Origin: Microbacterium sp. MYb54
Lineage (GTDB): Bacteria; Actinomycetota; Actinomycetes; Actinomycetales; Microbacteriaceae
Assembly (NCBI RefSeq): GCF_002979515.1
Contig: NZ_PCPA01000004.1
Coordinates: forward strand, 1 to 64,000
Direction of reading: 5' to 3'
Length of the DNA: 64,000 nucleotides
In this document: one piece after another, positions 45,162-54,931 of the stretch
Layout: every line of letters begins with the position of its first letter
How positions within the stretch are numbered: the first letter of the stretch is position 1
The notes under the pieces: model-generated
Seen by the model: the letters and a program-made list of their open reading frames with translations, nothing else
Database searches by the model: none
What the model was told of the DNA's origin: nothing
Translations under genes and position numbers: made by a program

Positions 45162-46686
45162 TCGACTCGCCGGACTCACGAGCTGGAACGCTGATTGGAG
45201 CGGCCTGCGCGTCGCCGTGCTCGGTCTCTCCATGACGGGTTTCTCGGTGGCTGACACCTTGGCTGAGCTCGGCGCCGACGTCTTGGTGCTCAGCGAATCG
45301 GCCGAAGAGGAGTACGAGCGACTCCTCCCTGTGATCGGTGCCCGGCTCGAGCTGGGCTCGCTCACCGAGGTGCCGGCCGCTCTCATCGACTTCGCCCCCG
45401 AGGTGGTTATCGCCTCTCCGGGGTTCCCTCCGTCGCATCCGCTCATCCGCTGGGCGCAGGACTCGGATGTCGCGATCTGGGGCGACGTCGAACTCGCCTG
45501 GCGCGTTCGTGACAAGGTCGTCCGCACCGACGGGACGCCGGCTGACTGGGTGCTCATCACCGGCACCAATGGCAAGACCACGACGACCCAGCTGACGGCG
45601 ACGCTGCTCGTCGAGGGCGGACTGCGTGCAGCACCGTGCGGCAACATCGGGGTACCGGTTCTCGATGCCGTGCGCGACCCCGCAGGCTTCGACGTCCTCG
45701 TCGTCGAGCTCTCGAGCCATCAGCTCTGGTACCTCGGGCAGTCCCGATCCGAGGGAGAGCTCTTCCCCTACGCCTCCGTGTGCCTCAACCTCGCGGACGA
45801 CCACCTCGTCTGGCACGGAAGCGCCGAGGCCTATCGCGACGCGAAGGCAGTGGTGTATCGGAACACCCGCGTCGCGTGCGTCTACAACAAGGCCGACGAG
45901 GCCACCCGGCGGATGGTCGAGGAGGCGGACGTGGTCGAGGGTGCCCGTGCGATCGGCTTCGATCTCGGCATCCCCGGTCCCAGCGACATCGGCGTGGTGG
46001 AGGGGCTGATCGTCGATCGGGCCTTCCTCGACGACCGTGCGCGCAGCGCCCTCGAACTGACGACCGTCGCCGACCTCGATGCCGCAGGACTCGCCGCTCC
46101 CCACATCGTGCAGAACATCCTCGCCGCCAGCGCCCTGGCGCGCTCTCTCGGTGTCGAGCCGGAAGCGATCCATGCGGCGCTGCAGTCGTTCCGCCTCGGT
46201 GAACATCGCATCCAGGTCATCGCACGGCATCGGGGCATCACCTGGGTAGACGACTCCAAGGCGACGAACCCGCATGCTGCCGCGTCCTCGCTGCGGGCGT
46301 ATCCCGGCGCCGTGTGGGTCGTCGGGGGCGATCTGAAGGGCGTCGACATCGCAGACCTCGTCGCGGACGTCGGTGCCACCGCGCGTGCGGCCGTCGTGAT
46401 CGGCGTCGAGCGCGCCACTGTCGTCACGGCATTCCAGCGACACGCGCCCGGGGTGCCGGTGTTCGAGGTGGATGCTGGCGAGACTGGACAGGTCATGAAC
46501 CGTGTCGTGGAGATCGCCGCGGGGATCGTCGACGACGAGGGCACAGTTCTGCTGGCTCCGGCGGCGGCATCCTTCGACCAGTTCTCCAGCTACGCGGATC
46601 GCGGCCATCGCTTCGCCGAGGCGGTGCGGGAGTGGATCGACCGGGGGAGCGCCGATGACACAGGTATCCCGCCCTCCGCGCTCTGA
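45151..46686 (+). CDS. murD: UDP-MurNAc-L-alanine--D-glutamate ligase MurD
   Basis: A 511-residue Mur ligase that adds D-Glu. The N-terminal Rossmann-like domain reads VAVLGLSMTGFSVADTL. The ATP loop GTNGKTTTTQLTA lies near residue 140, and NLADDHLVWHGS is a further MurD block. The C-terminal domain includes VDDSKATNPHAAASSL. I use the GTG at 45151, where the chain aligns with the usual MurD N-terminus. An ATG at 45133 in frame is possible. The gene overlaps mraY at the front and ftsW by 32 bases at the back. Confidence 0.93.
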   Translation: MSTDRLAGLTSWNADWSGLRVAVLGLSMTGFSVADTLAELGADVLVLSESAEEEYERLLPVIGARLELGSLTEVPAALIDFAPEVVIASPGFPPSHPLIRWAQDSDVAIWGDVELAWRVRDKVVRTDGTPADWVLITGTNGKTTTTQLTATLLVEGGLRAAPCGNIGVPVLDAVRDPAGFDVLVVELSSHQLWYLGQSRSEGELFPYASVCLNLADDHLVWHGSAEAYRDAKAVVYRNTRVACVYNKADEATRRMVEEADVVEGARAIGFDLGIPGPSDIGVVEGLIVDRAFLDDRARSALELTTVADLDAAGLAAPHIVQNILAASALARSLGVEPEAIHAALQSFRLGEHRIQVIARHRGITWVDDSKATNPHAAASSLRAYPGAVWVVGGDLKGVDIADLVADVGATARAAVVIGVERATVVTAFQRHAPGVPVFEVDAGETGQVMNRVVEIAAGIVDDEGTVLLAPAAASFDQFSSYADRGHRFAEAVREWIDRGSADDTGIPPSAL

Positions 46687-47860
46687 GTCGGGCGGCCTCG
46701 CGGCCAGGGTCTCGCTGGGACGCCGGTTCACCCCGGTGTCGACCGAGTTTCTACTCATCGCGTCGACCGCTCTGCTGCTCACTCTCTTCGGCCTCGTCAT
46801 GGTGCTCTCCGCCACCAGCGCGACCGCCGTCGCCAAGGGTGTGAACCCCATGGACGGTGTACTCCGCCAGGGGGTGTTCGCGCTCCTCGGCATCCCGCTG
46901 ATGTTCCTGATCAGCCGTCTGCCCGTCGACTTCCTCAAGAAGATGGCGTGGCCGGCGCTGTTCGGCGCCGTCGCCCTGCAGATGCTCGTGTTCACGCCGT
47001 TGGGGATCGAAGACGGCGGAAACCGGAACTGGGTGAAGATCGCAGGCTTCACCCTGCAGCCCTCCGAGTTCCTCAAGCTCGCGCTCGCGCTCTGGATCGC
47101 TGCGGTCCTGTTGCGCAAGCGCACGATGCTCGGCACCTGGCATCACGTGTTCATCCCCGTGATCCCGGTCGGTGCGCTCGCGATCGGCACCGTGCTCGCC
47201 GGAAAAGACCTCGGCACCGCGATGGTGCTGGTGCTCATCCTTCTCGGCTGCCTCTTCTTCTCCGGGGTCAAGCTCCGCCTGTTCATCATCCCGCTGATCC
47301 TCGGTGTCGTCGCGGTGCTCGCCTACGCACTCTCGAGCGAGGACCGGATGCGGCGCATCACGGCGACCTGCGACAACATGGCGTTGTACTACACCGACTG
47401 CTACCAGTCGATCCACGGGATCTGGGGGATGGCCACCGGTGGCATCTTCGGGCTCGGACTCGGCAACTCGCAGGAGAAGTACGGCTGGCTCCCCGCGGCA
47501 GGCAACGACTTCATCTTCGCGATCGTCGGTGAGGAGCTCGGCCTGATCGGGTGCATCGTGGTGCTCGCCCTGTTCACGTTCTTCACGATCGGCGCGTTCC
47601 ACATCATCCGCAAGACGCCGGATCCCTTCATCCGGGTCGCGGCCGGCGGCATCACCGTCTGGATCGTCGGTCAGGCCGTGATGAACGTCGGCGTCGTCAT
47701 CGGTCTCTTCCCCGTGATGGGCGTCCCGCTTCCGTTCATGTCCCAGGGCGGCACCGCGCTGCTCGCCGTGCTCATAGCGTGCGGCGTGCTCCTCGCCTTC
47801 GCGCGCACGATTCCTGTGGTCGAGAAGCAGCCGGCCGAGCGAGGTAGGGTCGCCAAGTGA
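46655..47860 (+). CDS. ftsW: Lipid II polymerase FtsW
   Basis: A 401-residue SEDS protein with about ten membrane helices. SEDS signatures include the GNRNWVKIAGFTLQPSEFLKLAL segment with the conserved Gln-Pro-Ser-Glu, and the late GVPLPFMSQGGTALLA. FtsW polymerises septal glycan together with FtsI. The ATG at 46655 lies inside the 3' end of murD and is preceded by GGGGGAG. It ends with a GTGA overlap with murG, so translation is coupled through this stretch. Confidence 0.95.
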   Translation: MTQVSRPPRSESGGLAARVSLGRRFTPVSTEFLLIASTALLLTLFGLVMVLSATSATAVAKGVNPMDGVLRQGVFALLGIPLMFLISRLPVDFLKKMAWPALFGAVALQMLVFTPLGIEDGGNRNWVKIAGFTLQPSEFLKLALALWIAAVLLRKRTMLGTWHHVFIPVIPVGALAIGTVLAGKDLGTAMVLVLILLGCLFFSGVKLRLFIIPLILGVVAVLAYALSSEDRMRRITATCDNMALYYTDCYQSIHGIWGMATGGIFGLGLGNSQEKYGWLPAAGNDFIFAIVGEELGLIGCIVVLALFTFFTIGAFHIIRKTPDPFIRVAAGGITVWIVGQAVMNVGVVIGLFPVMGVPLPFMSQGGTALLAVLIACGVLLAFARTIPVVEKQPAERGRVAK

Positions 47861-48933
47861 CCTCGTATCTCCTCGCCGGCGGTGGCACCGCCGGCCATGT
47901 GAACCCCCTGCTCGCCGTCGCGGACGGCCTCCGCGCGCGTGATGTCGAAGCTTCCGTGCTCGTGCTCGGGACGGCCGAGGGGCTGGAGTCCCGTCTCGTC
48001 CCCGCGCGCGGCTACGAACTCCTGATCGTCGACAAGGTGCCGTTCCCTCGGCGTCCGAACAGACAGGCGATGTCCTTCCCCGGGCGATTCCGTCGTGCTA
48101 TCGCCCAGGTACGCGAGCACATCCGTCGGCACGACATCGACGTGGTCGTCGGCTTCGGGGGATACGCCTCTGCGCCGGCCTACGTCGCCGCCCGGCGTGA
48201 GGGTGTTCCGTTCGTGGTGCACGAGGCCAACGCCAAGCCGGGACTGGCGAATGTTCTCGGTGCACGCCGTGCAGCCGCAGTGGGCGTCGCCTTCGAGGGC
48301 ACCCCGCTTCGCGGCGGCGAGGTGGTCGGCATGCCCTTGCGCCAGGAAGTGATCGCCCTCGACCGCGCGGCGTCGCGTGCCGAGGCGGCCGAGTACTTCG
48401 GCCTCGACGCTGACCGCCCGGTCCTGCTCGTCTTCGGCGGCTCCCTCGGTGCGCAGCGTCTCAACGACGCCTTCGCCGATGCCTGGCGGGACGTCTTGGA
48501 CGCCGGATGGCAGCTTCTGCACGTGACGGGCGAACGCAGCGACCTCCCCGACCCCGGTGTCGCCGGCTATTCGCTGCATCGCTATGTCGACCGCATGGAT
48601 CTGGCCTTCGCCCTGGCCGATCTGATCGTGTCCCGCTCGGGGGCGGCGACCGTGAGCGAGATCAGCGCCCTCGGGATCCCTGCGCTTTATGTGCCGTACT
48701 CGGTGGGAAACGGCGAGCAGCGGCTGAACGCCGCATCGGCAGTCGCTGCGGGAGCGGCCGAGCTCCTCGACGACGCCACCTTCGACGGCGACGCTGTGCG
48801 CCGCATCGTGGTCCCCCTGCTGGGCGACCGCGCACGCCTCACACGGATGGCCGCAGCAGCCGAGACCGCCGGGACGCGCAGCGGCACCGAGAACGTCATC
48901 ACCCTCATCGACCGCGCACTCGTCGCCGCCTGA
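47857..48933 (+). CDS. murG: Lipid II synthase MurG
   Basis: A 358-residue GT-B glycosyltransferase that adds GlcNAc to lipid I. The N-terminal loop reads AGGGTAGHVNPLLAVADGL, the linker FGGYASAPAYVAA, and the donor site includes VFGGSLGAQRLND and SRSGAATVSEI. All match the family. The GTG start overlaps the ftsW stop. A short gap before murC holds a separate promoter-like hexamer. Confidence 0.96.
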   Translation: MTSYLLAGGGTAGHVNPLLAVADGLRARDVEASVLVLGTAEGLESRLVPARGYELLIVDKVPFPRRPNRQAMSFPGRFRRAIAQVREHIRRHDIDVVVGFGGYASAPAYVAARREGVPFVVHEANAKPGLANVLGARRAAAVGVAFEGTPLRGGEVVGMPLRQEVIALDRAASRAEAAEYFGLDADRPVLLVFGGSLGAQRLNDAFADAWRDVLDAGWQLLHVTGERSDLPDPGVAGYSLHRYVDRMDLAFALADLIVSRSGAATVSEISALGIPALYVPYSVGNGEQRLNAASAVAAGAAELLDDATFDGDAVRRIVVPLLGDRARLTRMAAAAETAGTRSGTENVITLIDRALVAA

Positions 48934-48958
48934 CGCGGTCGACGAGACGGAAGAAAAG

Positions 48959-48964
48959 TAGACT
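48959..48964 (+). promoter_or_regulatory. -10-like hexamer before murC
   Basis: TAGACT ends nine bases before the murC ATG. It may give an internal, near-leaderless transcript within the dcw cluster. Confidence 0.35.
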
Positions 48965-48973
48965 GAAGCGGAC

Positions 48974-50374
48974 ATGATCAGACCCGACCTCTCCCTCCCC
49001 ATTCCCGAGACGATCACCTCTGCGCACTTCATCGGCGTCGGTGGTTCCGGCATGAGCGGTCTCGCGAAGATGTTCCTCGACGCAGGCATCCGCGTCTCCG
49101 GCAGCGACCGCGCCGACAGCGACAACCTGCGTGCACTGGCCGCAGCGGGGGCGACAGTCCATGTCGGCCACGATGCGGCCTACCTCGGCGATGCAGACAC
49201 GGTCGTGCACACCGGAGCGATCTGGCCGGAGAATCCCGAGTTCGTGACCGCGAAGGACCGGGGGCTCCATGTGATCCACCGTTCTCAGGCGCTGCACTGG
49301 CTGATCGGCTCCCGTCGACTGGTCTCGGTCGCAGGCGCGCACGGAAAGACCACTTCGACGGGCATGATCGTCACCGCGCTGCGCGGACTCGGCGCTGATC
49401 CACACTTCGTCAACGGTGGGGTGATCGAGCAGCTCGGCACCTCGAGCGCGACGGGTTCAGGCGATCTGTTCGTCATCGAGGCCGACGAATCCGATGGAAC
49501 CTTCCTGCTGTACGACACTGCGGTCGCGCTGATCACGAACGTCGACCCCGACCACCTCGATCACTACGGATCGGATGAAGCCTTCCACCAGGCGTTCGTG
49601 CAGTTCGCGGACGCCGCGACAGAGGCCGTGGTGATCTCCAGCGACGACGCAGGGGCGCTGCGAGTCGGAGCCGGTCTCTCGCACCCGAACGTGCTGACCT
49701 TCGGTCAGGCTGAGGGAGCGGACGTGCGGGTCACCGACATCCTCGCCGCGGGGCCCGTCGCTGCGACGCTGACGCACGGCGACGAACAGGCACGGATGCA
49801 GCTCGCCGTTCCCGGGGTGCATAACGCCATCAACGCGGCAGGGGCCGTCACGGTGCTGCGGGCACTCGGCTACCCCCTCGGCGACGCCGTTCGCGCCGTC
49901 GAAGGCTTCGCCGGCACCGTACGCCGTCTGGAACAGCACGGCGTCGAGCGCGGTGTCACGGTGTACGACGACTACTCCCACCACCCCACGGAGGTGCGAG
50001 CCGCTCTGGAGGCCATGCGAAGCATCGCAGGCTCGGGACGGATCATCGCGATCCAGCAGCCCCACACCTACTCCCGTACGCAGCACATGTACCAGGAGTT
50101 CGCCGACGTCCTCGAGGAGTTCGCGGATCACACCGTGATGCTCGATGTGTACGGAGCTCGGGAAGATCCCGTGCCCGGCGTCACCGGAGAGCTCGTGAGC
50201 GGCGCGTTCCGCGACCCATCGCACGTGCACTATGTCGCGGACTGGCAGTCGGCCGCGGATTACACCGCGACCGTCGCACGTGACGGTGACTTCGTCGTCA
50301 CCCTCGGATGCGGCAACGTCTACCAGATCATCCCGCAGGTCTTGGATTCGCTGCGTCGGACCGACGAGGCATAG
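48974..50374 (+). CDS. murC: UDP-MurNAc--L-alanine ligase MurC
   Basis: A 466-residue Mur ligase that adds the first L-Ala. The N-terminal [14 protein letters not shown] loop is typical of MurC. The ATP loop is [13 protein letters not shown] near residue 120, followed by [12 protein letters not shown] and the C-terminal [18 protein letters not shown]. It stands between murG and ftsQ as in other actinobacteria. No murB or ddl gene follows. Confidence 0.96.
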   Translation: MIRPDLSLPIPETITSAHFIGVGGSGMSGLAKMFLDAGIRVSGSDRADSDNLRALAAAGATVHVGHDAAYLGDADTVVHTGAIWPENPEFVTAKDRGLHVIHRSQALHWLIGSRRLVSVAGAHGKTTSTGMIVTALRGLGADPHFVNGGVIEQLGTSSATGSGDLFVIEADESDGTFLLYDTAVALITNVDPDHLDHYGSDEAFHQAFVQFADAATEAVVISSDDAGALRVGAGLSHPNVLTFGQAEGADVRVTDILAAGPVAATLTHGDEQARMQLAVPGVHNAINAAGAVTVLRALGYPLGDAVRAVEGFAGTVRRLEQHGVERGVTVYDDYSHHPTEVRAALEAMRSIAGSGRIIAIQQPHTYSRTQHMYQEFADVLEEFADHTVMLDVYGAREDPVPGVTGELVSGAFRDPSHVHYVADWQSAADYTATVARDGDFVVTLGCGNVYQIIPQVLDSLRRTDEA

Positions 50375-50377
50375 CCG

Positions 50378-51310
50378 ATGCGCCGGCCCGCACCGCCTCC
50401 GATCACCCCGGAGCGCCCGGGGGAGAAGGATGCCGCCGCGGCGGGGAAGTCCCGCCAGCGCAGACGCGATGCCGGAGCCGGGGAAGATGCCTCCTCGCCT
50501 GACGACCCGACGCCGGGAGAGTCACCGGGGGACCATTCAGCGGATGACCCACAGCCGACATCGACCAGGGACGTCTGGCGAGCAGCCCGCGCCAGACGGA
50601 AGGCGCTTCGTGCGGAGATCCGCCGGTTCACGCAGCGATCCCGCCGTCGGCGGATCATCTGGTTGAGCAGCATCGGCGCTGCCCTTCTGCTCATCGGGGG
50701 CAGCATCGCCGCGGCGTACAGTCCTCTGTTCGCGGTCCAGAAGATCACCGTCGCCGGTGCGACGAGCCTCGACCCCGCCGCGATCGAGGGTGCCCTCAGC
50801 GATCAGCTCGGCACCCCGCTGGCTCTCGTGGACTCGAGCCGCGTGAAAGCTGCGCTGCTTGCCTTCCCCCTCATCGAGACCTATGCGCTCGAAGCTCGAC
50901 CGCCGCACGATCTGACAGTGCGCATCGTGGAGCGCACCCCTGTGGGCGTCATCCGTTCGGAGGCGGGCTACACACTGGTGGATGCTGCGGGCGTCGCTCT
51001 CTCCACCACCTCCGATCAGCCAGCGGGGCAGCCGGTGATCGACGTCGAAGGTGGCGTGGACTCGGAGGCGTTCCGCAGCGCAGGTCTCGTGGTGCGGTCG
51101 CTGCCGGCCGACGTCCGAGCCGGGCTCACCGGGGTGCGCGCGACCACGGCGGATGATGTGACGCTCACCCTCAGCAGCGGACTCACGGTCGTCTGGGGCA
51201 GTGCCGAGGAATCCGTTCTCAAGGCCGCTGCCCTCTCCGCGACGATGATCGCGAACCCGGGTGCCGAGACCATCGACGTCACGTCTCCCGACGTGGCCGT
51301 CGCCGGCTGA
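50378..51310 (+). CDS. ftsQ: Division protein FtsQ
   Basis: A 310-residue bitopic protein. The first 92 residues are cytoplasmic, disordered and rich in Pro, Asp and Arg. The membrane helix spans about 93-113. The external POTRA domain starts LFAVQKITVAGATSLDPAAIEGAL and is followed by the FtsQ beta domain (VRIVERTPVGVI). FtsQ recruits FtsL and related proteins to the septum. The ATG lies four bases after the murC stop. The long acidic-basic head is larger than in E. coli but common in actinobacteria. Confidence 0.92.
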   Translation: MRRPAPPPITPERPGEKDAAAAGKSRQRRRDAGAGEDASSPDDPTPGESPGDHSADDPQPTSTRDVWRAARARRKALRAEIRRFTQRSRRRRIIWLSSIGAALLLIGGSIAAAYSPLFAVQKITVAGATSLDPAAIEGALSDQLGTPLALVDSSRVKAALLAFPLIETYALEARPPHDLTVRIVERTPVGVIRSEAGYTLVDAAGVALSTTSDQPAGQPVIDVEGGVDSEAFRSAGLVVRSLPADVRAGLTGVRATTADDVTLTLSSGLTVVWGSAEESVLKAAALSATMIANPGAETIDVTSPDVAVAG

Positions 51311-51412
51311 CAGCTTTCGCGGGGGAATGGCGCGACACGCCCGTGTCTTCGCGCGTGCGCGGCCGGGCGGCGCTTACCTTCGATCAAAGAGAACGCAATA
51401 CCGGGAAATACT

Positions 51413-51435
51413 TTACACCTCTAGTTGAGGTTTAA
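51413..51435. promoter_or_regulatory. Inverted repeat upstream of ftsZ
   Basis: TTACACCTC at 51413-51421 pairs with GAGGTTTAA at 51427-51435 (8 of 9 bases) around TAGTT, about 40 bases before the ftsZ start in an AT-richer patch. The size and symmetry suit a MerR-type operator, and FtsR, an ftsZ activator in Corynebacterium, is encoded at 20983. Confidence 0.5.
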
Positions 51436-51475
51436 GGTTCGCCCACTTCAAGGCTCGAATAATCGGAGGCCGGCC

Positions 51476-52618
51476 ATGAGCCAGAACCAGAACTACCTCG
51501 CCGTGATCAAGGTCGTCGGCGTCGGCGGTGGCGGCGTCAACGCCGTGAACCGCATGATCGATCTCGGTCTCCGTGGAGTCGAGTTCATCGCCGTGAACAC
51601 CGACGCGCAGGCGCTGCTCATGAGCGACGCCGATGTGAAGCTCGACGTCGGCCGTGAGCTCACGCGTGGACTCGGGGCCGGAGCGGATCCGGAGGTCGGC
51701 CGTCGCGCTGCGGAGGACCACGCCGAGGAGATCGAGCAGGCCCTGACCGGTGCCGACATGGTATTCGTGACCGCAGGTGAAGGCGGCGGAACCGGTACCG
51801 GAGGCGCTCCCGTGGTCGCGCGCATCGCGAAGTCGATCGGCGCCCTCACCATCGGTGTCGTCACCAAGCCGTTCTCGTTCGAGGGTCGTCGTCGCCAGAG
51901 CCAGGCGGAGGCGGGCGTCTCCAAGCTCAAGGAAGAAGTCGACACCCTCATCGTGGTGCCGAACGACCGACTGCTCGAGATCAGCGACCGCGGAATCTCG
52001 ATGATCGAGGCGTTCGCGACTGCTGACCAGGTGCTTCTCGCCGGTGTGCAGGGCATCACCGATCTCATCACGACCCCCGGTCTCATCAACCTCGACTTCG
52101 CCGACGTCAAGTCGGTCATGCAGGGCGCGGGTTCCGCGCTCATGGGCATCGGCTCCGCGCGCGGCGCCGACCGTGCGATCAAAGCGGCAGAGCTGGCAGT
52201 GGAGTCCCCGCTCCTCGAGGCGAGCATCGAGGGCGCGCACGGCGTACTGCTGTCGATCCAGGGTGGCTCGAACCTCGGCATCTTCGAGATCCACGATGCC
52301 GCTGATCTCGTGAAGGAAGCGGCGCACCCCGAGGCGAACATCATCTTCGGTACCGTCATCGACGACACGCTGGGCGACGAGGTGCGCGTGACCGTGATCG
52401 CCGCCGGCTTCGACGGCGGAGGACCCTCCCTGCGCCTGGACCCGATGGTCGTCACGCGCCCCTCCACGGCGTCCCTCCCCGAGGTCGCCCTCGCGGAGGA
52501 AGCGGAGACGGCGAGCGAGAAGGTGCAGCCCGAGCCCGTGCAGCAGCGTGTTCCTGCCACCAGCATCGAGCCGGCTTTCGTCGACGATGACATCGACATC
52601 CCCGAATTCCTGAAGTGA
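51476..52618 (+). CDS. ftsZ: Tubulin-like division GTPase FtsZ
   Basis: A 380-residue FtsZ that forms the Z ring. The GTPase domain has [15 protein letters not shown] near residue 12, the tubulin signature [10 protein letters not shown] near 105, and a [10 protein letters not shown] loop. The linker is short and Glu-rich, and the C-terminal peptide [10 protein letters not shown] binds SepF and other partners. The start follows CGGAGG. An inverted repeat and AT-rich promoter region precede it. No ftsA exists here. sepF, two genes downstream, supplies the membrane anchor. Confidence 0.97.
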   Translation: MSQNQNYLAVIKVVGVGGGGVNAVNRMIDLGLRGVEFIAVNTDAQALLMSDADVKLDVGRELTRGLGAGADPEVGRRAAEDHAEEIEQALTGADMVFVTAGEGGGTGTGGAPVVARIAKSIGALTIGVVTKPFSFEGRRRQSQAEAGVSKLKEEVDTLIVVPNDRLLEISDRGISMIEAFATADQVLLAGVQGITDLITTPGLINLDFADVKSVMQGAGSALMGIGSARGADRAIKAAELAVESPLLEASIEGAHGVLLSIQGGSNLGIFEIHDAADLVKEAAHPEANIIFGTVIDDTLGDEVRVTVIAAGFDGGGPSLRLDPMVVTRPSTASLPEVALAEEAETASEKVQPEPVQQRVPATSIEPAFVDDDIDIPEFLK

Positions 52619-53322
52619 CCTTCCGGGTCGACGCCCAGGTGCCTTCGGCTCTGGCTGCGCGGCTGTCGGCGATCGATGAACGCATCGCCGATGGCGCGCG
52701 GGCAGCGCGGCGGGATCCGGGGGAGATCACCAGGATCGTGGTGACCAAGTTCCACCCGGCGTCGCTCGTGCGCGACCTGCACGGTCTCGGCGTGCAGGAT
52801 GTCGGGGAGAACCGTCAGCAGGAGCTGTCCGCGAAGGAATCAGAGCTCACCGACCTCGGCCTGCGCTGGCATTTCATCGGTCAGGGGCAGACCAACAAGG
52901 CGGCAGCGATCCGGAGAAGCGCGGACGTCGTGCACTCGGTCGATCGCGGACGATTCGCCGATGCTCTGCACCGGGCGGCTGACGGCGACGATCTGCTCGA
53001 CGTGCTCGTGCAGATCAACCTCACCGATGATGCGGGTCGTGGGGGAGTCGCGCCCGCCGAGGCTGTCGCCCTCGCTGAGCACGTCCTCACCCTGCCGTCG
53101 CTGCGGCTCCGCGGGGTCATGGCCGTCGCACCACTCGATGAGGAGCCCGCCTCTGCTTTCGCCCGTCTGCGCGAGGTTGCCGACAGCATCCTCGCCGTGG
53201 AGCCTTCCGCGTCCTGGATCTCTGCCGGGATGACCGGAGACTTCGTCGAGGCGATCGCTGCCGGCGCGACACACCTTCGGATCGGCTCCGCAATCACCGG
53301 GCCCCGGCCCGACCGGGGTTAA
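52615..53322 (+). CDS. YggS-family PLP homeostasis protein
   Basis: A 235-residue pyridoxal-phosphate protein of the alanine racemase N-terminal fold. The PLP lysine lies in [14 protein letters not shown] near residue 45. Other blocks are [41 protein letters not shown] and [14 protein letters not shown]. Such proteins buffer PLP and amino acid pools without a known reaction. Between ftsZ and sepF it occupies the ylmE position. The GTG start overlaps the ftsZ stop (GTGA). Confidence 0.93.
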   Translation: MTFRVDAQVPSALAARLSAIDERIADGARAARRDPGEITRIVVTKFHPASLVRDLHGLGVQDVGENRQQELSAKESELTDLGLRWHFIGQGQTNKAAAIRRSADVVHSVDRGRFADALHRAADGDDLLDVLVQINLTDDAGRGGVAPAEAVALAEHVLTLPSLRLRGVMAVAPLDEEPASAFARLREVADSILAVEPSASWISAGMTGDFVEAIAAGATHLRIGSAITGPRPDRG

Positions 53323-53364
53323 CCTGTGAAAAGACCAGCCCGAACGTTCGAACCGGAGGACACG

Positions 53365-53844
53365 ATGGGTAACCCGCTGAAGAAGACCATGGTGTATCTC
53401 GGCCTCGCCGACGAAGAAGAGGTCTACGAGGAGGAGACGCAGGCGCCTGCCCGCGCTCACCGTGAACGTGATCGCGACCGTGATCGTGAGGAGCCGGCAC
53501 CGGCCCCCGTCACGCCGTTGCGACGCCCCGTCGCCGTCCGCCAGCCGTCTGCAGGAGCCGTGAACGAGATTCTCACCGTCCACCCGAAGCAGTACCGTGA
53601 TGCGCAGCTGATCGCGGAGAGCTTCCGCGAGGGCATCCCGGTCATCATCAACCTCTCCCAGATGAGCGATGCCGACGCGCGTCGGCTCATCGACTTCGCG
53701 AGTGGACTCTCTCTCGGCCTCTACGGCCGGATCGAGCGAGTGACATCGAAGGTGTTCCTGCTCTCGCCGGAGAACATCGCCGTCTCGGGTCACGGGGGCA
53801 TCGCACACGCAGACGCTGAGTCTGCGGGCTTCGACCAGTCGTAG
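53365..53844 (+). CDS. sepF: Z-ring membrane anchor SepF
   Basis: A 159-residue protein. The N-terminal amphipathic helix ([19 protein letters not shown]) would bind membrane, an acidic and basic linker follows, and the SepF core spans about 70-150 ([20 protein letters not shown], then [23 protein letters not shown], ending in [11 protein letters not shown]). SepF tethers FtsZ in bacteria that lack FtsA. The ATG at 53365 is chosen for its GGAGGA site. The frame opens 13 codons earlier. Confidence 0.95.
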   Translation: MGNPLKKTMVYLGLADEEEVYEEETQAPARAHRERDRDRDREEPAPAPVTPLRRPVAVRQPSAGAVNEILTVHPKQYRDAQLIAESFREGIPVIINLSQMSDADARRLIDFASGLSLGLYGRIERVTSKVFLLSPENIAVSGHGGIAHADAESAGFDQS

Positions 53845-53847
53845 CCC

Positions 53848-54147
53848 GTGCAGCTGGTCTCTGTCGCCGCGAGCATCGTCCACCTGGTGCTGCTGCTGTA
53901 CGTGTTCGTGCTTTTCGCGCGCCTGATCCTGGATTACATTCCGATGTTCAATCGGGAGTGGCGTCCGAAAGGATTCGGCCTGGTCGCCGCTGAGGCCGTC
54001 TACACGCTCACCGATCCGCCCATCCGCTTCTTCCGACGGATCATCCCGCCGCTGCGGATCGGATCCCTCTCCCTCGACTTCGGGTTCACGCTCACTCTGC
54101 TGATCGTTCTGATCCTGATGAACGTCGTAGGGATTTTCATCCGCTGA
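53848..54147 (+). CDS. YggT family membrane protein
   Basis: A 99-residue protein with two membrane helices (about 5-28 and 78-97) joined by a loop with DPPIRFFRRIIPPLRIG, the YggT signature. It lies between sepF and divIVA as in most actinobacteria and firmicutes (YlmG position). A role in septum or membrane organisation has been proposed for relatives, but no mechanism is known. The GTG start lies three bases after the sepF stop. Confidence 0.9.
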   Translation: MQLVSVAASIVHLVLLLYVFVLFARLILDYIPMFNREWRPKGFGLVAAEAVYTLTDPPIRFFRRIIPPLRIGSLSLDFGFTLTLLIVLILMNVVGIFIR

Positions 54148-54328
54148 AATCCCGGCGTGTCTCCTGTGACCACGGCAACGACTTCGCTGACTCTGGGTGT
54201 CGTGACATCGCGACGCCAATGCGCGGGGACTATGCTGGCACCCAGGTGCGCGCCCCGGGTTCGCGCCACATCACGACCACGCCATACATCGATACTGGCA
54301 ATCGAACTCATCGAAAGAGGAGCCACCC

Positions 54329-54922
54329 ATGGCACTTACCCCGGATGACGTCGTCACCAAGCAGTTCCAGCACGTCCGCTTCAAGGACGGCTTCGACCCG
54401 GACGAGGTGGACGACTTCCTCGACGAGATCGTCATCGAGTGGCGCAAGGCTCTCGAGGAGAACGTCGAGCTGAAGGCCAAGCTGGCCGCGTACGAGTCCG
54501 GTGCTGCTCCTGAAGCCGCCGCTCCCGCCGCCGTCGAGGCTCCGGTTCCCGCCCCCGTCGCCGAGGTTCCTGCGGAGCCCGCTCCGACCGGTTCCGCGAC
54601 CGCAACCGCCGGCATCATCGAGCTCGCACAGCGTCTGCACGACGAGCACGTCGCCGAGGGTGAGGCCAAGCGCAACGCGCTCATCGCCGAGGCCGAGACC
54701 GAGGTCGCTCGTATCCGCACCGAGGCCGAGGCCAAGCAGCGCGAAGAGTCCGCACGTCTGGAGCGCGAGCGCAACACGCTCGAGGCCCGGATCACCGAGC
54801 TCCGCAATTTCGAGCGCGACTACCGCTCGCAGCTGCGCGGCTACATCGAGGGCCAGCTCCGTGAACTCGACGAGAAGTCGACGTCCACGGATTCCACCCC
54901 CGTTTCCGCGATCGGTCTGTAA
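54329..54922 (+). CDS. divIVA: Polar growth protein DivIVA (Wag31)
   Basis: A 197-residue coiled-coil protein. The N-terminal lipid-binding domain is MALTPDDVVTKQFQHVRFKDGFDPDEVDDFLDEI (seen as ALTPDDVVTKQF and YDPDEVDDFLD-type blocks). An Ala/Pro-rich linker near 65-95 separates it from a long charged coiled coil ending RGYIEGQLRELDEKS. It marks negatively curved membrane and directs wall growth. At 197 residues it is shorter than mycobacterial Wag31 (about 260). A 181-base gap upstream with AGGAGCC before the ATG suggests separate expression. Confidence 0.95.
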   Translation: MALTPDDVVTKQFQHVRFKDGFDPDEVDDFLDEIVIEWRKALEENVELKAKLAAYESGAAPEAAAPAAVEAPVPAPVAEVPAEPAPTGSATATAGIIELAQRLHDEHVAEGEAKRNALIAEAETEVARIRTEAEAKQREESARLERERNTLEARITELRNFERDYRSQLRGYIEGQLRELDEKSTSTDSTPVSAIGL

Positions 54923-54931
54923 GGCGCCCTC

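Noticed and set aside
53341..53351. CGAACGTTCG before sepF as an SOS box
   Set aside because: The GAAC and GTTC half-sites overlap instead of being separated by four bases, so it is not a LexA site.
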